From Albifimbria verrucaria (taxonomy: Eukaryota; Ascomycota; Sordariomycetes; Hypocreales; Stachybotryaceae): 64,000 bases of DNA. Positions 24,102-35,748 of this stretch are shown here, one piece after another; positions within the stretch are counted from its first letter, which is position 1; the number at the start of each line of letters is the position of its first letter. The stretch lies in assembly GCA_020081605.1 (NCBI GenBank), contig JAHREC010000009.1, positions 868,001-932,000 of the forward strand. The letters run 5' to 3'. A model generated the notes under the pieces. That model made no database searches. It worked only from the letters and a program-made list of their open reading frames with translations, and had not been told where the DNA came from. The position numbers and the translations under genes are program-made.

Positions 24102-25130
24102 AGTGACGATATGATGGTATGGCGGTGTGCTGGGTCTGATGAAGGAACGGGCAAGAAGCGGGAGGCCACTGATGATGAGCGCGCGATGTTTTGGAGTCTG
24201 AAGCCTGGTGCATTGTGCAAAGAAGATTTCAAGAAAGAGTCTTTCGGTAATGAGTAAATGCTTTGGCCAAGAGGAGGGCTGTGAAGAGGCGCCCAGGTGG
24301 GAGCAGCTGGCCACCGTTTCACGTGTGGTCTCATGTCAGGTCGAAATACAGGCTGTTCTGGGGCATTGAATGCCTTACTCTGTGTTCATGTTGCAGTGAT
24401 CTCAAGTGCTCTGTTGTGAAGAAATCAGCGATATAGAGACCGAGAGTCACCCAACCAATACTCTCTTTATATCACTCAATTGCTAAGGCGCCTTTTGTAT
24501 CGTAGGCTCTCTCCTATTTCCTCGAATTTTCACTTGAAAATTGCTGCTCAACTCATCCATATGTAGCTGCATCGAAATTCGGCCTGTTATCGCGGCCCAG
24601 TTGGGGAACTGTTGGCCTGCTGCTGGAGGCCTACCAGATGCCACTGCAAGGCTTAGACCATGCCTGGCCTTCGCTCAAGCGGCCGCGGCTCAGCACTTTC
24701 TAGGCCATGCGGTCGGTGCACGACACAATACCATTGGTGGCTTTTCGCTTGTTGGTTGAGGTTCAAACGTCACCTGGTGAGAAGGACATTGCCCCCAAAA
24801 TCCCAGTGCAACATACTTGGCGTAGCTGGCGGTTAACGATATCGCACCACGAGCACCCTAGAGGCCACCCATGGCAGCCATGCACAAGCCAACAGTCATG
24901 TCGTGTATGCCTAACCAAAAGTCCTTTAGGCATTACGCAGGATAGGCTGCTGTTTGTGCCAGCACTGCAATCTCGCTGGTATATATCAAGTGTTCCTACT
25001 CCAAGAATTCTTCTCGGTTGTATTGCAGCTCTGTACTCACTCCGGGGAGAAACAATCTCACATCACTTCGAATTTCGATAAAGCATTCGCAAGGATACCT
25101 CATCAGCATAACTTTCAATCCCCCAAAACC
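24102..25130. other. Intergenic, no supported gene
   Basis: Upstream flanks of two divergent genes. Open frames at 24541-25081 have no family features. I see no repeat or RNA gene. Confidence 0.5.
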
Positions 25131-26230
25131 ATGACTATTCCTTCAACATCAACCCAAGGCAACCCTGCCCTTGGTCAACCATTCAAACCAACAGGCGACC
25201 AGCTAGTCAGGATGCCATTGTTTAAAAACAATCTGTTCCTAGATATTTGTTCCGGCTCTACAGCTCGAAATCGGCAGGGTCGACGAGCATTAATCAAGTC
25301 TCCTCGCCGGCTTGTCTACGTACAGACCAAGACAGGCATGACTTATGCCAGGATTTGTTTGAACTCGATCCCCGCGAAGCTGCAAGTCGCCTAAATGACC
25401 ATCTACGCTGGAAACAACATCATGAAAGTAATTGCAACCTGATGAGCTGGACCAGCTCCTTGCTTTTTGCTCTTTATTATGGGATTTACAGACATCGCAA
25501 TGATGCCGGTAATCTGAAATTAGAGCATGTTCGTCTTCTAATCTTAGATACAAAGGATATAAGTCCAGGGTACTTTGCGAAGGATATTGAGCTTCTAGAT
25601 GTCTTTGGCTCAATGAATTCAGGTCTGCAAAGTATGCGCGACTTGAGGAACAAAGGCTACTACTATTTCGGCGAGTACCTCACGCAAGGGTGTTTGCCCA
25701 TTGAAGGTCATTGCGTTGAAGCCGACTTCTCACAAATGGTGACCCTTGGCATGTTCAAAATTATACCAGAGCTCGCGGAAGAGGGCAATGATAAAAACTG
25801 GCTATAAAGGTTTGTGGCTACCGAACCTGCGTATTAGGTGAGAACAGACAAGTCACACCGATGGCGCTGCGTCATTCAATCACGTTGGCACAAGTAGCAT
25901 TTGGAGACCGCTGGACAGTCCCAGTCTCTCTCATGTTGCTTGCACTCCAGCCTCGTGAAGCTGATGATCATGCCTTGACACGAGTCTTCACTACGTTGTT
26001 TAGTGGTAAGCAGACCCCCAATATCTAATTGCTTCAGACACTGATTCCTGTTTCTTTTTTTAGAGAAAGAGCTCCAGGAAGCGTTTGAAGACATCAAACT
26101 TGATTCAGAGAATTTGCCAGAAGTCGAGCAGTTCCAAGGCTTGGTTCAAAGCATCGAAAGGAGTTTCACTCCGTTGCATAAATTGTTGGAGGGATTGCAC
26201 TATAAGAACTTGCTCAACGAGTGGGATTAG
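25131..26230 (+). CDS. DUF7587-like protein
   Basis: ATG 25131 (MTIPSTSTQGNPALGQPF). The core reads FRLYSSKSAGSTSI, DLFELDPREAASRLNDHLRW, MSWTSSLLFALYYGIYRHR and YYYFGEYLTQGCLPIEGHC, the order of conserved blocks I associate with the fungal DUF7587 family. A second part (about 25861-26230) reads RWTVPVSLMLLALQPR, an intron (about 26006-26062), and a helical tail NLPEVEQFQGLVQSIE ending in LLNEWD at TAG 26228-26230. There is a break near 25245 (TGTTCC where TGTTTCC keeps frame) and one or two more at 25795-25860. The role is unknown. Members are common in gene-rich, variable parts of fungal genomes, which fits the location. Confidence 0.65.
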
Positions 26231-29200
26231 TGACGTCCCAGAGACCCATAAAACTAAATGCTTAGCATGGTTAAGTGACTTGTCATACGAGAATTAGATC
26301 GTCGTTGCGCTTAGAAATCTGGATACTCGACTGCCGCTCAGGGATGTTGTGGTCGATCATCACGTACTACCCGAGATGACAGCATCGACATGCAGCTGTA
26401 CTTAGAATTATAATGTTAACCAGTTATCAGTACAAAATTCTTATCGGATAGGTGTTTTCTACGTAGTGCTTCGCTTCGTCTTAAATTTCTTCTTTACGAA
26501 TGCCATTTTGCCAGCAGCTCTTGCAAAGTGTCCTACATAGTATCTCAGTGAGATACATTTTCCAAAGGCCCCTCCCCTATTGGGTCCCTCCCGGAGTCTT
26601 TCACATAATATCGGAGCGTATTCCGTGCAAAAGTTCAATGGATGCAGCATTCATTGGTACGTGGATTCCGGCCCAAGAACGGTGCTCCTCCACTTAGAGC
26701 CGGTCACAGTCGGCCTTGTGCCGATCCCAGCTCAAGCCGCCCGCCAAGAAGTGGAGGATGATCTCTCAATCGTCAAATGATGCAGAATCCTATCTCCACC
26801 TCGGGTCCGTGAACTTCGGATTCTATAGGGCATGTGAGAACCACCGCAGTTCCGCTTCACGGTTCGAGGTCTGTGCGGGAAAGAACAGAGTTCAGTCGGC
26901 GTTTGCGCTCCGCACTCGGTCTGCGCGCCGGCTTCGTTGCATTCCAGCCGGACTGTTACTAGGGCTCACTTGGACAAGCGCCGGCTATGACTCTCCTTTC
27001 CCGCGGGCTCATGAGTGCTAGCTGGAGCAAGTGGTGAGCAAGAAAAAGAGAACTGCAGATTGTAGGACTTGTATTTCTCCAAGATTGATCGTTAAAAATT
27101 GGAAAATTCTTAAGAAAAAGTGTGGAAAAGTGTAGGGACATGGTAAATATTCACTCCAAACACATAGTTGTCTTAGACGAATATGATCAACAAACTAAAC
27201 ATTTCGTATTCTCTCACATCGGTGCTTACCGTCCCTATTTTACCGCTCCCCACTTGCAGCAGGCACAAGGCTACTCTAGCTTACGCTTCTATAGGTCTGA
27301 CTGGCCGGGTGTGAATGCCCTCAACTGGAAATGGACGTGACGCGGCGCCACCCCGCGCTAGGTCCTGGACCGGCCACGGCAAAAGGGGCGCTTGAGTCAA
27401 GCTAGACACAGCGCGCGGACTACCACGGCAGTCCCATGACTAGAAGGCCTAGACGGTGGCTTTGGAGGACCTTGGTTTTATGAGGGTCTTCAACCGGTGC
27501 GCATTGTGCGCCTTACTAAGGCTTAGGCATAGGGTTGAACGTCAGCGGCGCGGCTAGGGTTGAACCGGTGTACTCGGGAAACAGAGGAGAAGACGAGTTC
27601 CCCAAACGTGCTCTTTACCTGGAGGAGTGGTTCAGGAGGTCAACGCAACTACGTCTGAGGTTCCACAGTGAGGGCTCGGTGCTCCTCAACCGTTACGACC
27701 TGCTTATCAGTTATGTCGCAATCCACGGCATAGTGTAACATGAGTATTTATTAAGGGCTTGTCATATTTCTCAGGCAATTGGGCGGTGACCCTATATGCC
27801 ACGACACGGTAAACCCCGGTGATCTGACACCAGGGGCCCCGCCACTACCAACTCGCACGCCTGCCTCTTCGGTCAGGGGAATGGCTCAGCTGCCCAAGTC
27901 CACCGTTGTTTGCCAAGAGCAATTGCACCGATAACGTGCAAAAATATGCTTTGTGACCCTTCCTCGCCCACATGGCAACCCTCCATTCACTAGATCTATC
28001 GTCTTGGCTACCAGGGGCACCGCCTCTCGCATGATACCCTTGGCCATCCACTGCTGCAGGGTGTTGCGCAAGAAAAGGGAATAAGTCCGCGGGAGATTAG
28101 CGACTAGAACGAGTTCGTTCGCCAGGTCCGATGCTCTGAATTGCCATCGCAACATGCCGACCTGCTTCTCTTGGCTATAATGTGGCTTGCTACTAGCGAT
28201 AAGTGCACTCTCCAGCACGTGCGGGCCGAGTCAAGGTGGTGCGCGGACAACCTTTCCTGGGGACCCGTTTTGACACGACCGTTGACAAACACACCGAGTG
28301 GCACTTAATGCAGGGGAAGGCTGCCGGTAGAGACTTATGGCTTGCATGGTTCGTGAGCTTAGCCTCAAATGCCCGCACCAGGAACGCTGCTTTCTTTTCT
28401 TTTCCCACCATCCATCATGCCATGGCTTCTAGATAGCTTCTGCACTAAAGCCGAGGAAGGATATTCCAATTCCATGGCGACGGGTCTGCCTTTGAGAGAC
28501 GAATCAACCATTCCGGAGGCAACATCCGGCAAGTCAAACGGTAACCCAAGACCGCAAGCTATTGATTGTAAACATGGGGCGTCACTGATGGCTAAGTACA
28601 ATATGAGGACAAAAGTCCCCCTAGCTTACGACTCTATCAGGATACCGGGCCTTTGTTGACGGGAAGCTTTAGAGAATGCCTACGATTGCTTTAGCTTATT
28701 ACCTTATTATTGTGAATCTCTTATTGTTGATTGTCGGTTAAGATGTGTGCGCTAGGCGTGCGGAATTCCTGTCCTCACCGTAGTACCGGCAAATGGCCCA
28801 AAAAGACTTGTACTATAGGACCCTTGCCTCACATATTACACTCCCATGATTCACTTATCATCTAGAACGAAGTCTCAACCCTTGGTGAAAACGGTGGCCA
28901 AGCATTGGAGCGTCGGAGTATTATTCCTTCCCATCCACGTTGCGCTCGGTTACGAAGCCATCTCCACTCGGTCGCATGTGTGGCGTTCTCAAAAGCAACA
29001 GAAACAAAACAGATAAATTAAAAGGGATAATTAATACGTTCAATTCTGCCTGAAATATCTTTTCGCTCCACTACTCTAATTGATGAGATCGAGCCCCAAG
29101 AAACCACCGCTTTGTCCAACAGAAGGACTCCCGCGGGGAGGAGAGGAGAGGAAAAACCCTCGCACCCTTGTTGCTCGGCTCGCAAGGATATGACAAGGAC

Positions 29201-30419
29201 TTGGCCTGTGGAACAAGGAGGCCTAATCCCTGCAATCCAGAGATCTGGAATTCGCATCAAACCCACCAGGGGCCTTGTCGTGTGTCTGCTTGACATTGCT
29301 TCCCTGCCAAAATCACGCGAGGATGATAGGTTCTGCGGGGACCGACGGTCTCAGTCATATTGTCCATCTACGAGAAACGATCGTACTGGCCTGTGCTTCA
29401 GTCAGTCCCAGTGGCTTGGGAAGCTGAAGATGAGATGGCATGCCCCCAGTTGTCATGCAACAAATAACCCCTGCCAACACCATGGAGAAACGGCGTAATG
29501 TCACATATCATATTCTTGTTTAATAAGGATCCATCAAAAGACCGAGCTCTATATCCTCATTGCCAATATCCTCTACACACATAGTAGCACATCATGGGCT
29601 TAAGCTACGCCTTGCCAGGCCTCTCGGCTCTCGAGACGACAATCAATAGTTTGCAACCGTATCCGCCGAAGCCGCCCACCGTACCCAAACTACTGTAGAG
29701 TCCCTGTGCCCGCCTCCCTTGACCCGCGAGGCCGGCCTATCGACCACCTCCACGCAGTGGGTTTTCTTAGCGATCCCCGTCCATCTTCCTCTCCGCCGCG
29801 ATGCAGTAGTGGGGATTTTATGTGGGCTTGGGAAAGCCACACTCTTAGTACACCAAGCTGACCAAGCCCAACCCACCTGTGGCCCCTCTTCGGTCCAAGA
29901 AGACTGGCAGGGTCTGCCTCGCCGTTCAACGAATCGGCTCGGATAGCAGGCGAGCCGAATTCCACAAGCGGGCGAAGCTAACTGGCTTCAGTTGCAACAA
30001 ACGACGACCGGACAGAGGCTAATGCCCGGCAAGAGCCAGAAACTTTTGAACTTGGGTGATGTAACCTCTCCATGTGCCTAGTGCAAGGAGTCGGCCAATG
30101 GATATGCGGAACTTGACGTCTCAGTGAACCCATGTCCCTTGGGACGAAAGCCCACATCTGTGGCGCCGGGCCATGACTCGTCGCCACCCTCTCCATGTCA
30201 TACAAACCCGAGGCATGGATAAAGTAAAAGGGTTCCCCTTCCTTCGTTTGGTGTGGCACCATTGGCTCCGTGTTGACAGCCTTTGGGTTTCAGAGGTTCC
30301 GGGAGTTCGTCCTGTAGAAGTAGGGTTCGTATCCCACTTGCTTCTTCTCGACCGTGGAATCCTTGGACGCCGTCTTTCCAATTGCAAAGATTGTCGGTCC
30401 ATGCCGCAGAGCCGACAAG
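26231..30419. other. 4.2 kb without a supported gene
   Basis: There are many short open frames on both strands, but none has a recognised motif, consistent exon structure or good start. Base composition is mixed. Parts (27340-28660) are fairly GC-rich and could be worn-down former coding DNA or mobile-element sequence, though I could not identify terminal repeats or transposase motifs. The last 1 kb is the upstream region of the CFEM receptor. Confidence 0.5.
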
Positions 30420-31940
30420 ATGTTGTCCCGTCTTGCTGCTACTCTCTTCCTGTGCCTGTCTGTCCTCACGACGGCAGTGCATGCTGATGCTGCATCAAGC
30501 CTAGCAATCTACCCCGAGTGCGCAGTAAGTTGCAAGCCTCAATTCGCTAGGCATTACCACGTGGCTGACAGATCAAACCTACACAGAGGCCATGCATCAT
30601 CGAGGCTGTTTCTGGAGGACTTTGTGCTTCCACGAACCAGACATGTATCTGCACAAACCAGGCTTTCCAACAGCAGGTGACGCTTTGCGTTACCAAGAGT
30701 TGCCACATTCCTGATGCCCTTCGTACGTATTCATGAGGATGTATCGCTTGGCGACCCTGCTAACACAGAATCAGTCACTCGAAATGCTTCCCTGACCACC
30801 TGTGGTGCTCCTGTCCGGGACCGCGGACATGAGCTCGTCGTTACATCTAATACCATGCTCATCATCTCGTCCATTTTTGTCATCCTGCGCTTTGGATACA
30901 AGATTTTTATCGCTCACGTTGACCTCGGACTCGACGACTGGTTCGTTCTCGCCACGCTTATTGCCGCCATTCCCAGCAATGCCATCACCGCCCACGGTAC
31001 TACTCCCAACGGCCTCGGCAAGGATATTTGGACACTCACGCCTACCATGATCACGAATGTCGTCCGATACTTCTACATCATGGCATGGCTGTACTTCACG
31101 CAAGCCACGCTTGTCAAGCTGTCGATTGTCTGCTTCTACATGCGCATCTTTCCATCCAAGGAGGTTCAGCGTGTCCTGTGGTCTACATTCATCGGCATCA
31201 GCCTTTGGGGTTTTGCCTTTGTGATCACAGCCGTCTTCCAGTGCTGGCCAATCAATTACTTTTGGAAGAAGTGGGATGGTATGCATGAGGGCAAATGCGC
31301 AGATGTCAACGCTATTACTTGGTCCCATGCTGCCATGAGCATCGCCCTGGATGTCTGGATCCTGGTTATCCCTATGTGGCAGCTGCGAAAACTTCATCTT
31401 CACTGGAAGAAGAAGATTCCTGTCGCCTTCATGTTCCTCGTCGGTACTTTGTGAGTCATGTCATTCTTGATTTGACTAAATGACTATAGACTAACATTTC
31501 TCAGCGTCACCGTTGTCAGTATCCTTCGTCTGCAGTCTCTGCTTACGTTTGGCGCTTCGTCGAATTCTACTTGGGAGTTTTTCGATGTTTCCCTGTGGTC
31601 CAGTATCGAAATTTGCGTCGGCATCATGTGCGCTTGTCTACCTACCATCCGAATGCTCCTCGTCAAGATCTTCCCCGTCCTTTCCGGTACCAGCTACGCC
31701 AGCAGAGGCGCCTACTACAACCAGGCCAGCGGACCTCGATCGGGACTCAGCGCCTCGGGTCGTCACGACGTCCGCATTGCCTCGGCCAAGAGACCCGACT
31801 CCGACGAAGAAAGCCCCACGGGCATCAGATTCCAAAAGTCATATGTTGTGCAATTTAGCGACCGCGAGAATGACGAGTCGAGTCTTGTACAGATGTCAGA
31901 CCTGGAACCACCAGCCAAGGCGTGGCGACCCGATCCATGA
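30420..31940 (+). CDS. CFEM-domain seven-transmembrane receptor (PTH11-class GPCR)
   Basis: Exons 30420-30524, 30587-30722, 30769-31450 and 31505-31940 join without a frame break into about 452 residues. A signal peptide (LAATLFLCLSVLTTAVHA) precedes an extracellular CFEM domain with eight cysteines (YPECARPC, GLCASTNQTCICTN, VTLCVTKSC). A seven-helix rhodopsin-like fungal domain follows: LIISSIFVILRFGYK; DLGLDDWFVLATLIAAI; YFTQATLVKLSIVCFYMRIF; WGFAFVITAVFQCWPINYFW; a C-terminal pair around IEICVGIMCACLPTIRMLL. The tail is serine-rich and charged. This is the architecture of Pth11, which in Magnaporthe senses surface cues, so a plasma-membrane sensor is likely. The ligand is unknown. It is one of the few intact genes in the window. 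Confidence 0.92.
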
Positions 31941-32819
31941 AGAGCCGAATTGATAGATGATGAAGGGAGGAAATACCAATGAGTCATTACATAACGGAGT
32001 TACTTTACATATGGGCATTTATCTCGATAGCGAGCGAGGGTAGCAGAACCCGAGACGACAGTGATATCCATTGGCTGGCAAGGCTTATATTATACTTATT
32101 TCCTTTTATTATACCACACTTTCTTGTACAATATTGCATCTAATTCAAATGCTGCCATGATAGTCATTATCAATAACTCAATATGCATATAATCTCTTCA
32201 TATTTCTCGTATCTAATGCTCGTGATTCCCCATGGTTATGTCCTGCAGTTGCGGCGCGGCACCTACGAGGCCGGATGAGCACAACCAGGCGTAGCAGCAC
32301 GTGGGAGGAATTTCCTCTGCCCCGAAGAATGGCTGGCATATTCCGAGATAAGCGAAAGGATGCCACAATGTAGATCCCCGATACTTCGGATCTCAATTGC
32401 CGCTCGCTGGGCCCTTACTGGATCATCTGAGACGCGCTTGGACCCCTGCCGGGACAAGGGAACACTGCGTAGGTGCAACACCATGGATGGTCTAAATACC
32501 ATGCAGCGTCGCACTTTGAACTCAAAATGTTGATTACGTAGAACACGAGGATCATGGAGAACTAGACAGTGACGGAATCATGCTCGAATAAACTCATCAA
32601 TTGTGCTGAGTAAATGTACATCTATGGCTCGCCCTAGCCCATCGGAACCTTCCGTAGGCTGCCAGCATCAAAACCCAAACACTTGGTACGATGGTACCGT
32701 TCAACCCATTTTCTCGTAATTCATCGCCATTTTCGTACATTAGATGAAAAGGAGTGTTTCGGAAATGTCAAAAGTGGCGCTTTGGCCATTGAAGAAACGA
32801 CGTTTGTGTGTCAAGTTGC
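31941..32819. other. Intergenic between receptor and metallothionein
   Basis: 3' flanks of two convergent genes. I see no gene, repeat or RNA gene. Confidence 0.5.
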
Positions 32820-32992
32820 TTATTTGCCGCAAGCGGTGCAAGTGCCTAACAAGAAACGTATTAGCATGGGAATCCCAGTTACAAGCCACCCGCCATTTAC
32901 AGGCAAATGGATGTAAGAGAAATGGGGGAATGAAACTTACAGCTTGAGCCACAGTTGCAGCTAGAGGCGCCAGAGCATCCGCAGGTAGACAT
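32820..32992 (-). CDS. Copper-type metallothionein, 25 residues
   Basis: Exon 1 is 32992-32941 and exon 2 is 32845-32820, joined across a 95-base intron with a perfect GTAAGT donor and a TTAG acceptor. The spliced protein has 25 residues with Cys at 4, 6, 12, 14, 18, 20 and 23, no aromatic residue and no His. The opening CGCSGASSCNCGS is the same as in the Neurospora crassa copper metallothionein, and all seven cysteine spacings match it. It should bind Cu(I) through cysteine thiolates in the cytosol, for copper storage and detoxification. The exon join restores the seventh-cysteine pattern exactly and ends on TAA, which is strong support despite the small size. Upstream repeats that resemble copper-response elements are listed separately. 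Confidence 0.93.
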
Positions 32993-33110
32993 GGTGATGG
33001 TGGTTTGGTAGTGGTGATTGAGAAGAGTGGAAGATTTTGTATGGTGGTTGTTGTGGAATTGACTTGTTTGAAGATGGAAAGTAATTACAGAACGAGGAAA
33101 ACGACGACTC

Positions 33111-33117
33111 TTTATAG
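33111..33117 (-). promoter_or_regulatory. TATA box of the metallothionein gene
   Basis: Reads TATAAAG on the minus strand, about 120 bases before the start codon. Confidence 0.65.
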
Positions 33118-33145
33118 ACAGATCACATCCATCAAAGATGCGGTC

Positions 33146-33230
33146 TTTGTGCGGTGGCTTCCTGCGCGGTTTGTGCTGTTGGTCGATTGGCGCTGTCCGT
33201 GCGTGGGGGCCCTTGCGTGGTTTGTGCGGC
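33146..33230. promoter_or_regulatory. Three TTTGTGCKGY repeats, candidate copper-response elements
   Basis: Copies at 33146-33155, 33170-33179 and 33221-33230 (plus strand), 155-240 bases upstream of the metallothionein ATG. The middle one, TTTGTGCTGT, fits the yeast Ace1-type consensus HTHNNGCTGD. The outer two differ by one or two bases. Fungal copper-fist regulators bind such sites; their use here is inferred. Confidence 0.5.
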
Positions 33231-33852
33231 CTGCATTTGCCCTGCAAACATGGAACGTCATTAATTAATGGCAAGGGTCCAGTTATTCGCCACGCTGCGA
33301 GAATTGTGCCTGAGAAGGCCAGAAGCTTGTGGAAACTTCCCGGATTTCCTGTCGCCTACCGTTGCTGGTAGGTCATTCCGATTCCACAACACCGCTATAG
33401 AAAACTATATGCATTGCAGCTATTGTTCTTATCAGTACAACAGTAGATCGAAGCTCTACATTCTCGCTTGGCTGTGCGTCATTTGTGTAGGAACACCCAG
33501 TCAAGGGACCTTTGACTGGGGAAAGCAGGGTATCATCCAAGTTGACAAGGGATCAACAACCCCAAATATGGAAGTGATGAGGCCGATAAATGTCAGGGTC
33601 TATTCTTGGCATCCTGGCAAGCCTATGAAAAGCTATCATTCAGAATCATGACACATGCTGTGGCAAAGACTGATTCCAGAAGCTCTGTTGGTCATGGTTA
33701 GCAAGTTGGGACAGGTACTAACACAAGTCACATTTCCTCATGAAACATTGAGCTTGCATCCATACATCGTAAATTGATCATTAAAAAACACACAATTGCC
33801 TATAACACCCTGATGCAGTCATGTCATTAACATAGCTTTTACTTCAACCACC

Positions 33853-35748
33853 TCAAGCGTCTTCTTTGTACGCAACCACAGCAGCACCCTCCTTCTTCTC
33901 GGATTGAGCCTGGGCAGCTTGCTCGCGGTCGTACTCCTCGGCAAACTTCTTGCCATGGAGACCGATCTTGTACCAAGGTAGGTCGAAGAGTCTGTCAATG
34001 GTCTCAAGGCTACGGCCAGCAGCTTCGGGGACGCAGAGCCAGACCCAGAAGCCGCCTACAACGGTGATGACGCCAAAGAAGTAGAAAGTTCCGTGAGGGG
34101 TCAGACCGTGATCCTCCAAGAGCATGTTGGGCAGAGCACGATTGGTAGCGTACTGGCAGATGAAGTGCATGGCCATGGTGATAGAAGAGCAAATTGCACG
34201 AATTCTCAGCGGGAAAAGCTCAGAGGAGAGAAGGTACTGTCCACTGTTCCAGCCAAGTGCCCAACCGGCACCGGAAATGTAGATGGAAGCGATAGCAGCG
34301 GTAGAAGCTCGAGCTTGCGATGCTGTAGGCTTGAAGTGCTCGTTGTTGGCAACGGGTACAATGGTGAGGAAGATGGCAATGTAGAACATAGCCACTGCTT
34401 GCAGGATGATGCCGTAGATGAGCGATCGCTTACGACCAGCAATATCCACCAGGAAGAGAGCGCAGATGATGGCCGAGACGAACTTGACGATGCCGAAAAT
34501 GACGGTTGAAAAGAGGGATTGTTCACGGCCAGTGATTCCGACAATCTCAAACAGATCGGGGCGTACACGGTCATCGAGGAGCCACCAGAGAAGCAGGCCA
34601 TGATCTGGGCAATGTTGGTGAGCAACAGACGGTAAGAATTGTTGCGGACCATGAAAATCTCCTTGACGACACCCTTCCATCCCATGCCATGAGTTGCTTC
34701 CTTCTCCTCCTGGTAAGACCAGTCGATAGCATTGATCTCCTCCTGGATGTAAGAGTGCTCAGCGGGGAGTCCACGGAGCTTGCAGAGGACTCGGAGAGCC
34801 TCGTCTCGCTTGCCGACTCGAACAAGGTGGCGAGGAGACTCCTCTTGGAAGAACGAAAGAGCCATCAAAATTCCGGCAAACATGAGATGAATAGAGGTAG
34901 GGAGAGCCTGAAAAGAAGAACAATTAGTATAAGCACTCAAATGGGAGTAAGCGTGGGCTGAACTGGCCACCGGTACACGTCCCACTTTTTCACCAATGTA
35001 TTGTCGGTACTCCGGATCTCGAGATATCACTCACCCATCGCGACAAATTGTCCTCCAACGTAACCTGTGTCCCCAGTTTGCAAAGTAGGCGACCATAATC
35101 CCGATATACACGAATCCAGTAAAAATACAGGTGCAGAGGCCGCGGATTTGGGCTGGGGCGATCTCGGAGAGGTACACGGGCCGACAACGACGGTCTCGCC
35201 AATACCGATACCAGCGATGAATCGTCCAACGTTGACGGCAGCCAGGCTACCGTTGTTGCCCATGAAGATACCGATACCGACGAGCCAAAGAATGCAGAGC
35301 TGTCGTGTAGCCCAGACACGGCCCCATTTGTCGCAGACGATGAAAGCACTGCACGGGTCATGTTAGTCATGGCATGGGGAGAGGTAGAAGTACTGGAAGA
35401 GATGTTTGTACGTACAAGAGAGCACCTGCTACACTTCCTAGCTGGACCATGGATGAGACTGTTCCCTTCACATTGGCCAGCTCCACCTTGCTGAGGTCGG
35501 CAATGCCAACCTGGCGCTGGAAGGCCTTGCTGAGGAACACACCGTTGATGAGACCCTATTGATTCGACTGTCAGCACACATGGCACATAGGTCTATTCGA
35601 TGACCATTGCTCTCATACCTCGTCAACACCACGTGCGGCACCCATAAGGCCGAAACTGAAGACAGCAAGCCATAGCCTCCAGTTGAGGACTTCTTGGCAG
35701 GCCGCCTGTGTTGAACTTGAAGATGTTGATAGCCGCGCCGCCGGCCAT
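33853..35748 (-). CDS. MFS sugar porter (hexose/quinate-type)
   Basis: ATG 35748 (MAGGAAINIFKFNTGG). Family features in order: WLAVFSFGLMGAARGVDEG (TM1), DKWGRVWATRQ loop, the GRFIAGIGIGETVVVGPVYL/SEIAPAQIRG motif after TM4, SFFQEESPRHLV (PESPR-like), the central loop, and a C-terminal half with DIAGRKRSLIYG and SGAGWALGWNSGQYLLSSELFPLRIR, ending VPEAAGRSLETIDRLFD and a charged tail at 33853-33855. It has at least three introns (about 35575-35617, 35350-35415, 34909-35040). Breaks near 35696 and 34560 look like lost C/G bases. The protein has twelve membrane spans and is expected in the plasma membrane. The exact sugar or acid carried cannot be assigned by eye. Confidence 0.88.

Noticed and set aside
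26231..30419. Possible transposable element
   Set aside because: Gene-poor, but I found no terminal repeats, target-site duplications or transposase/reverse-transcriptase motifs.
30771..31403. 210-codon minus-strand open frame
   Set aside because: Exact shadow of the CFEM receptor's exon 3; no motifs of its own.
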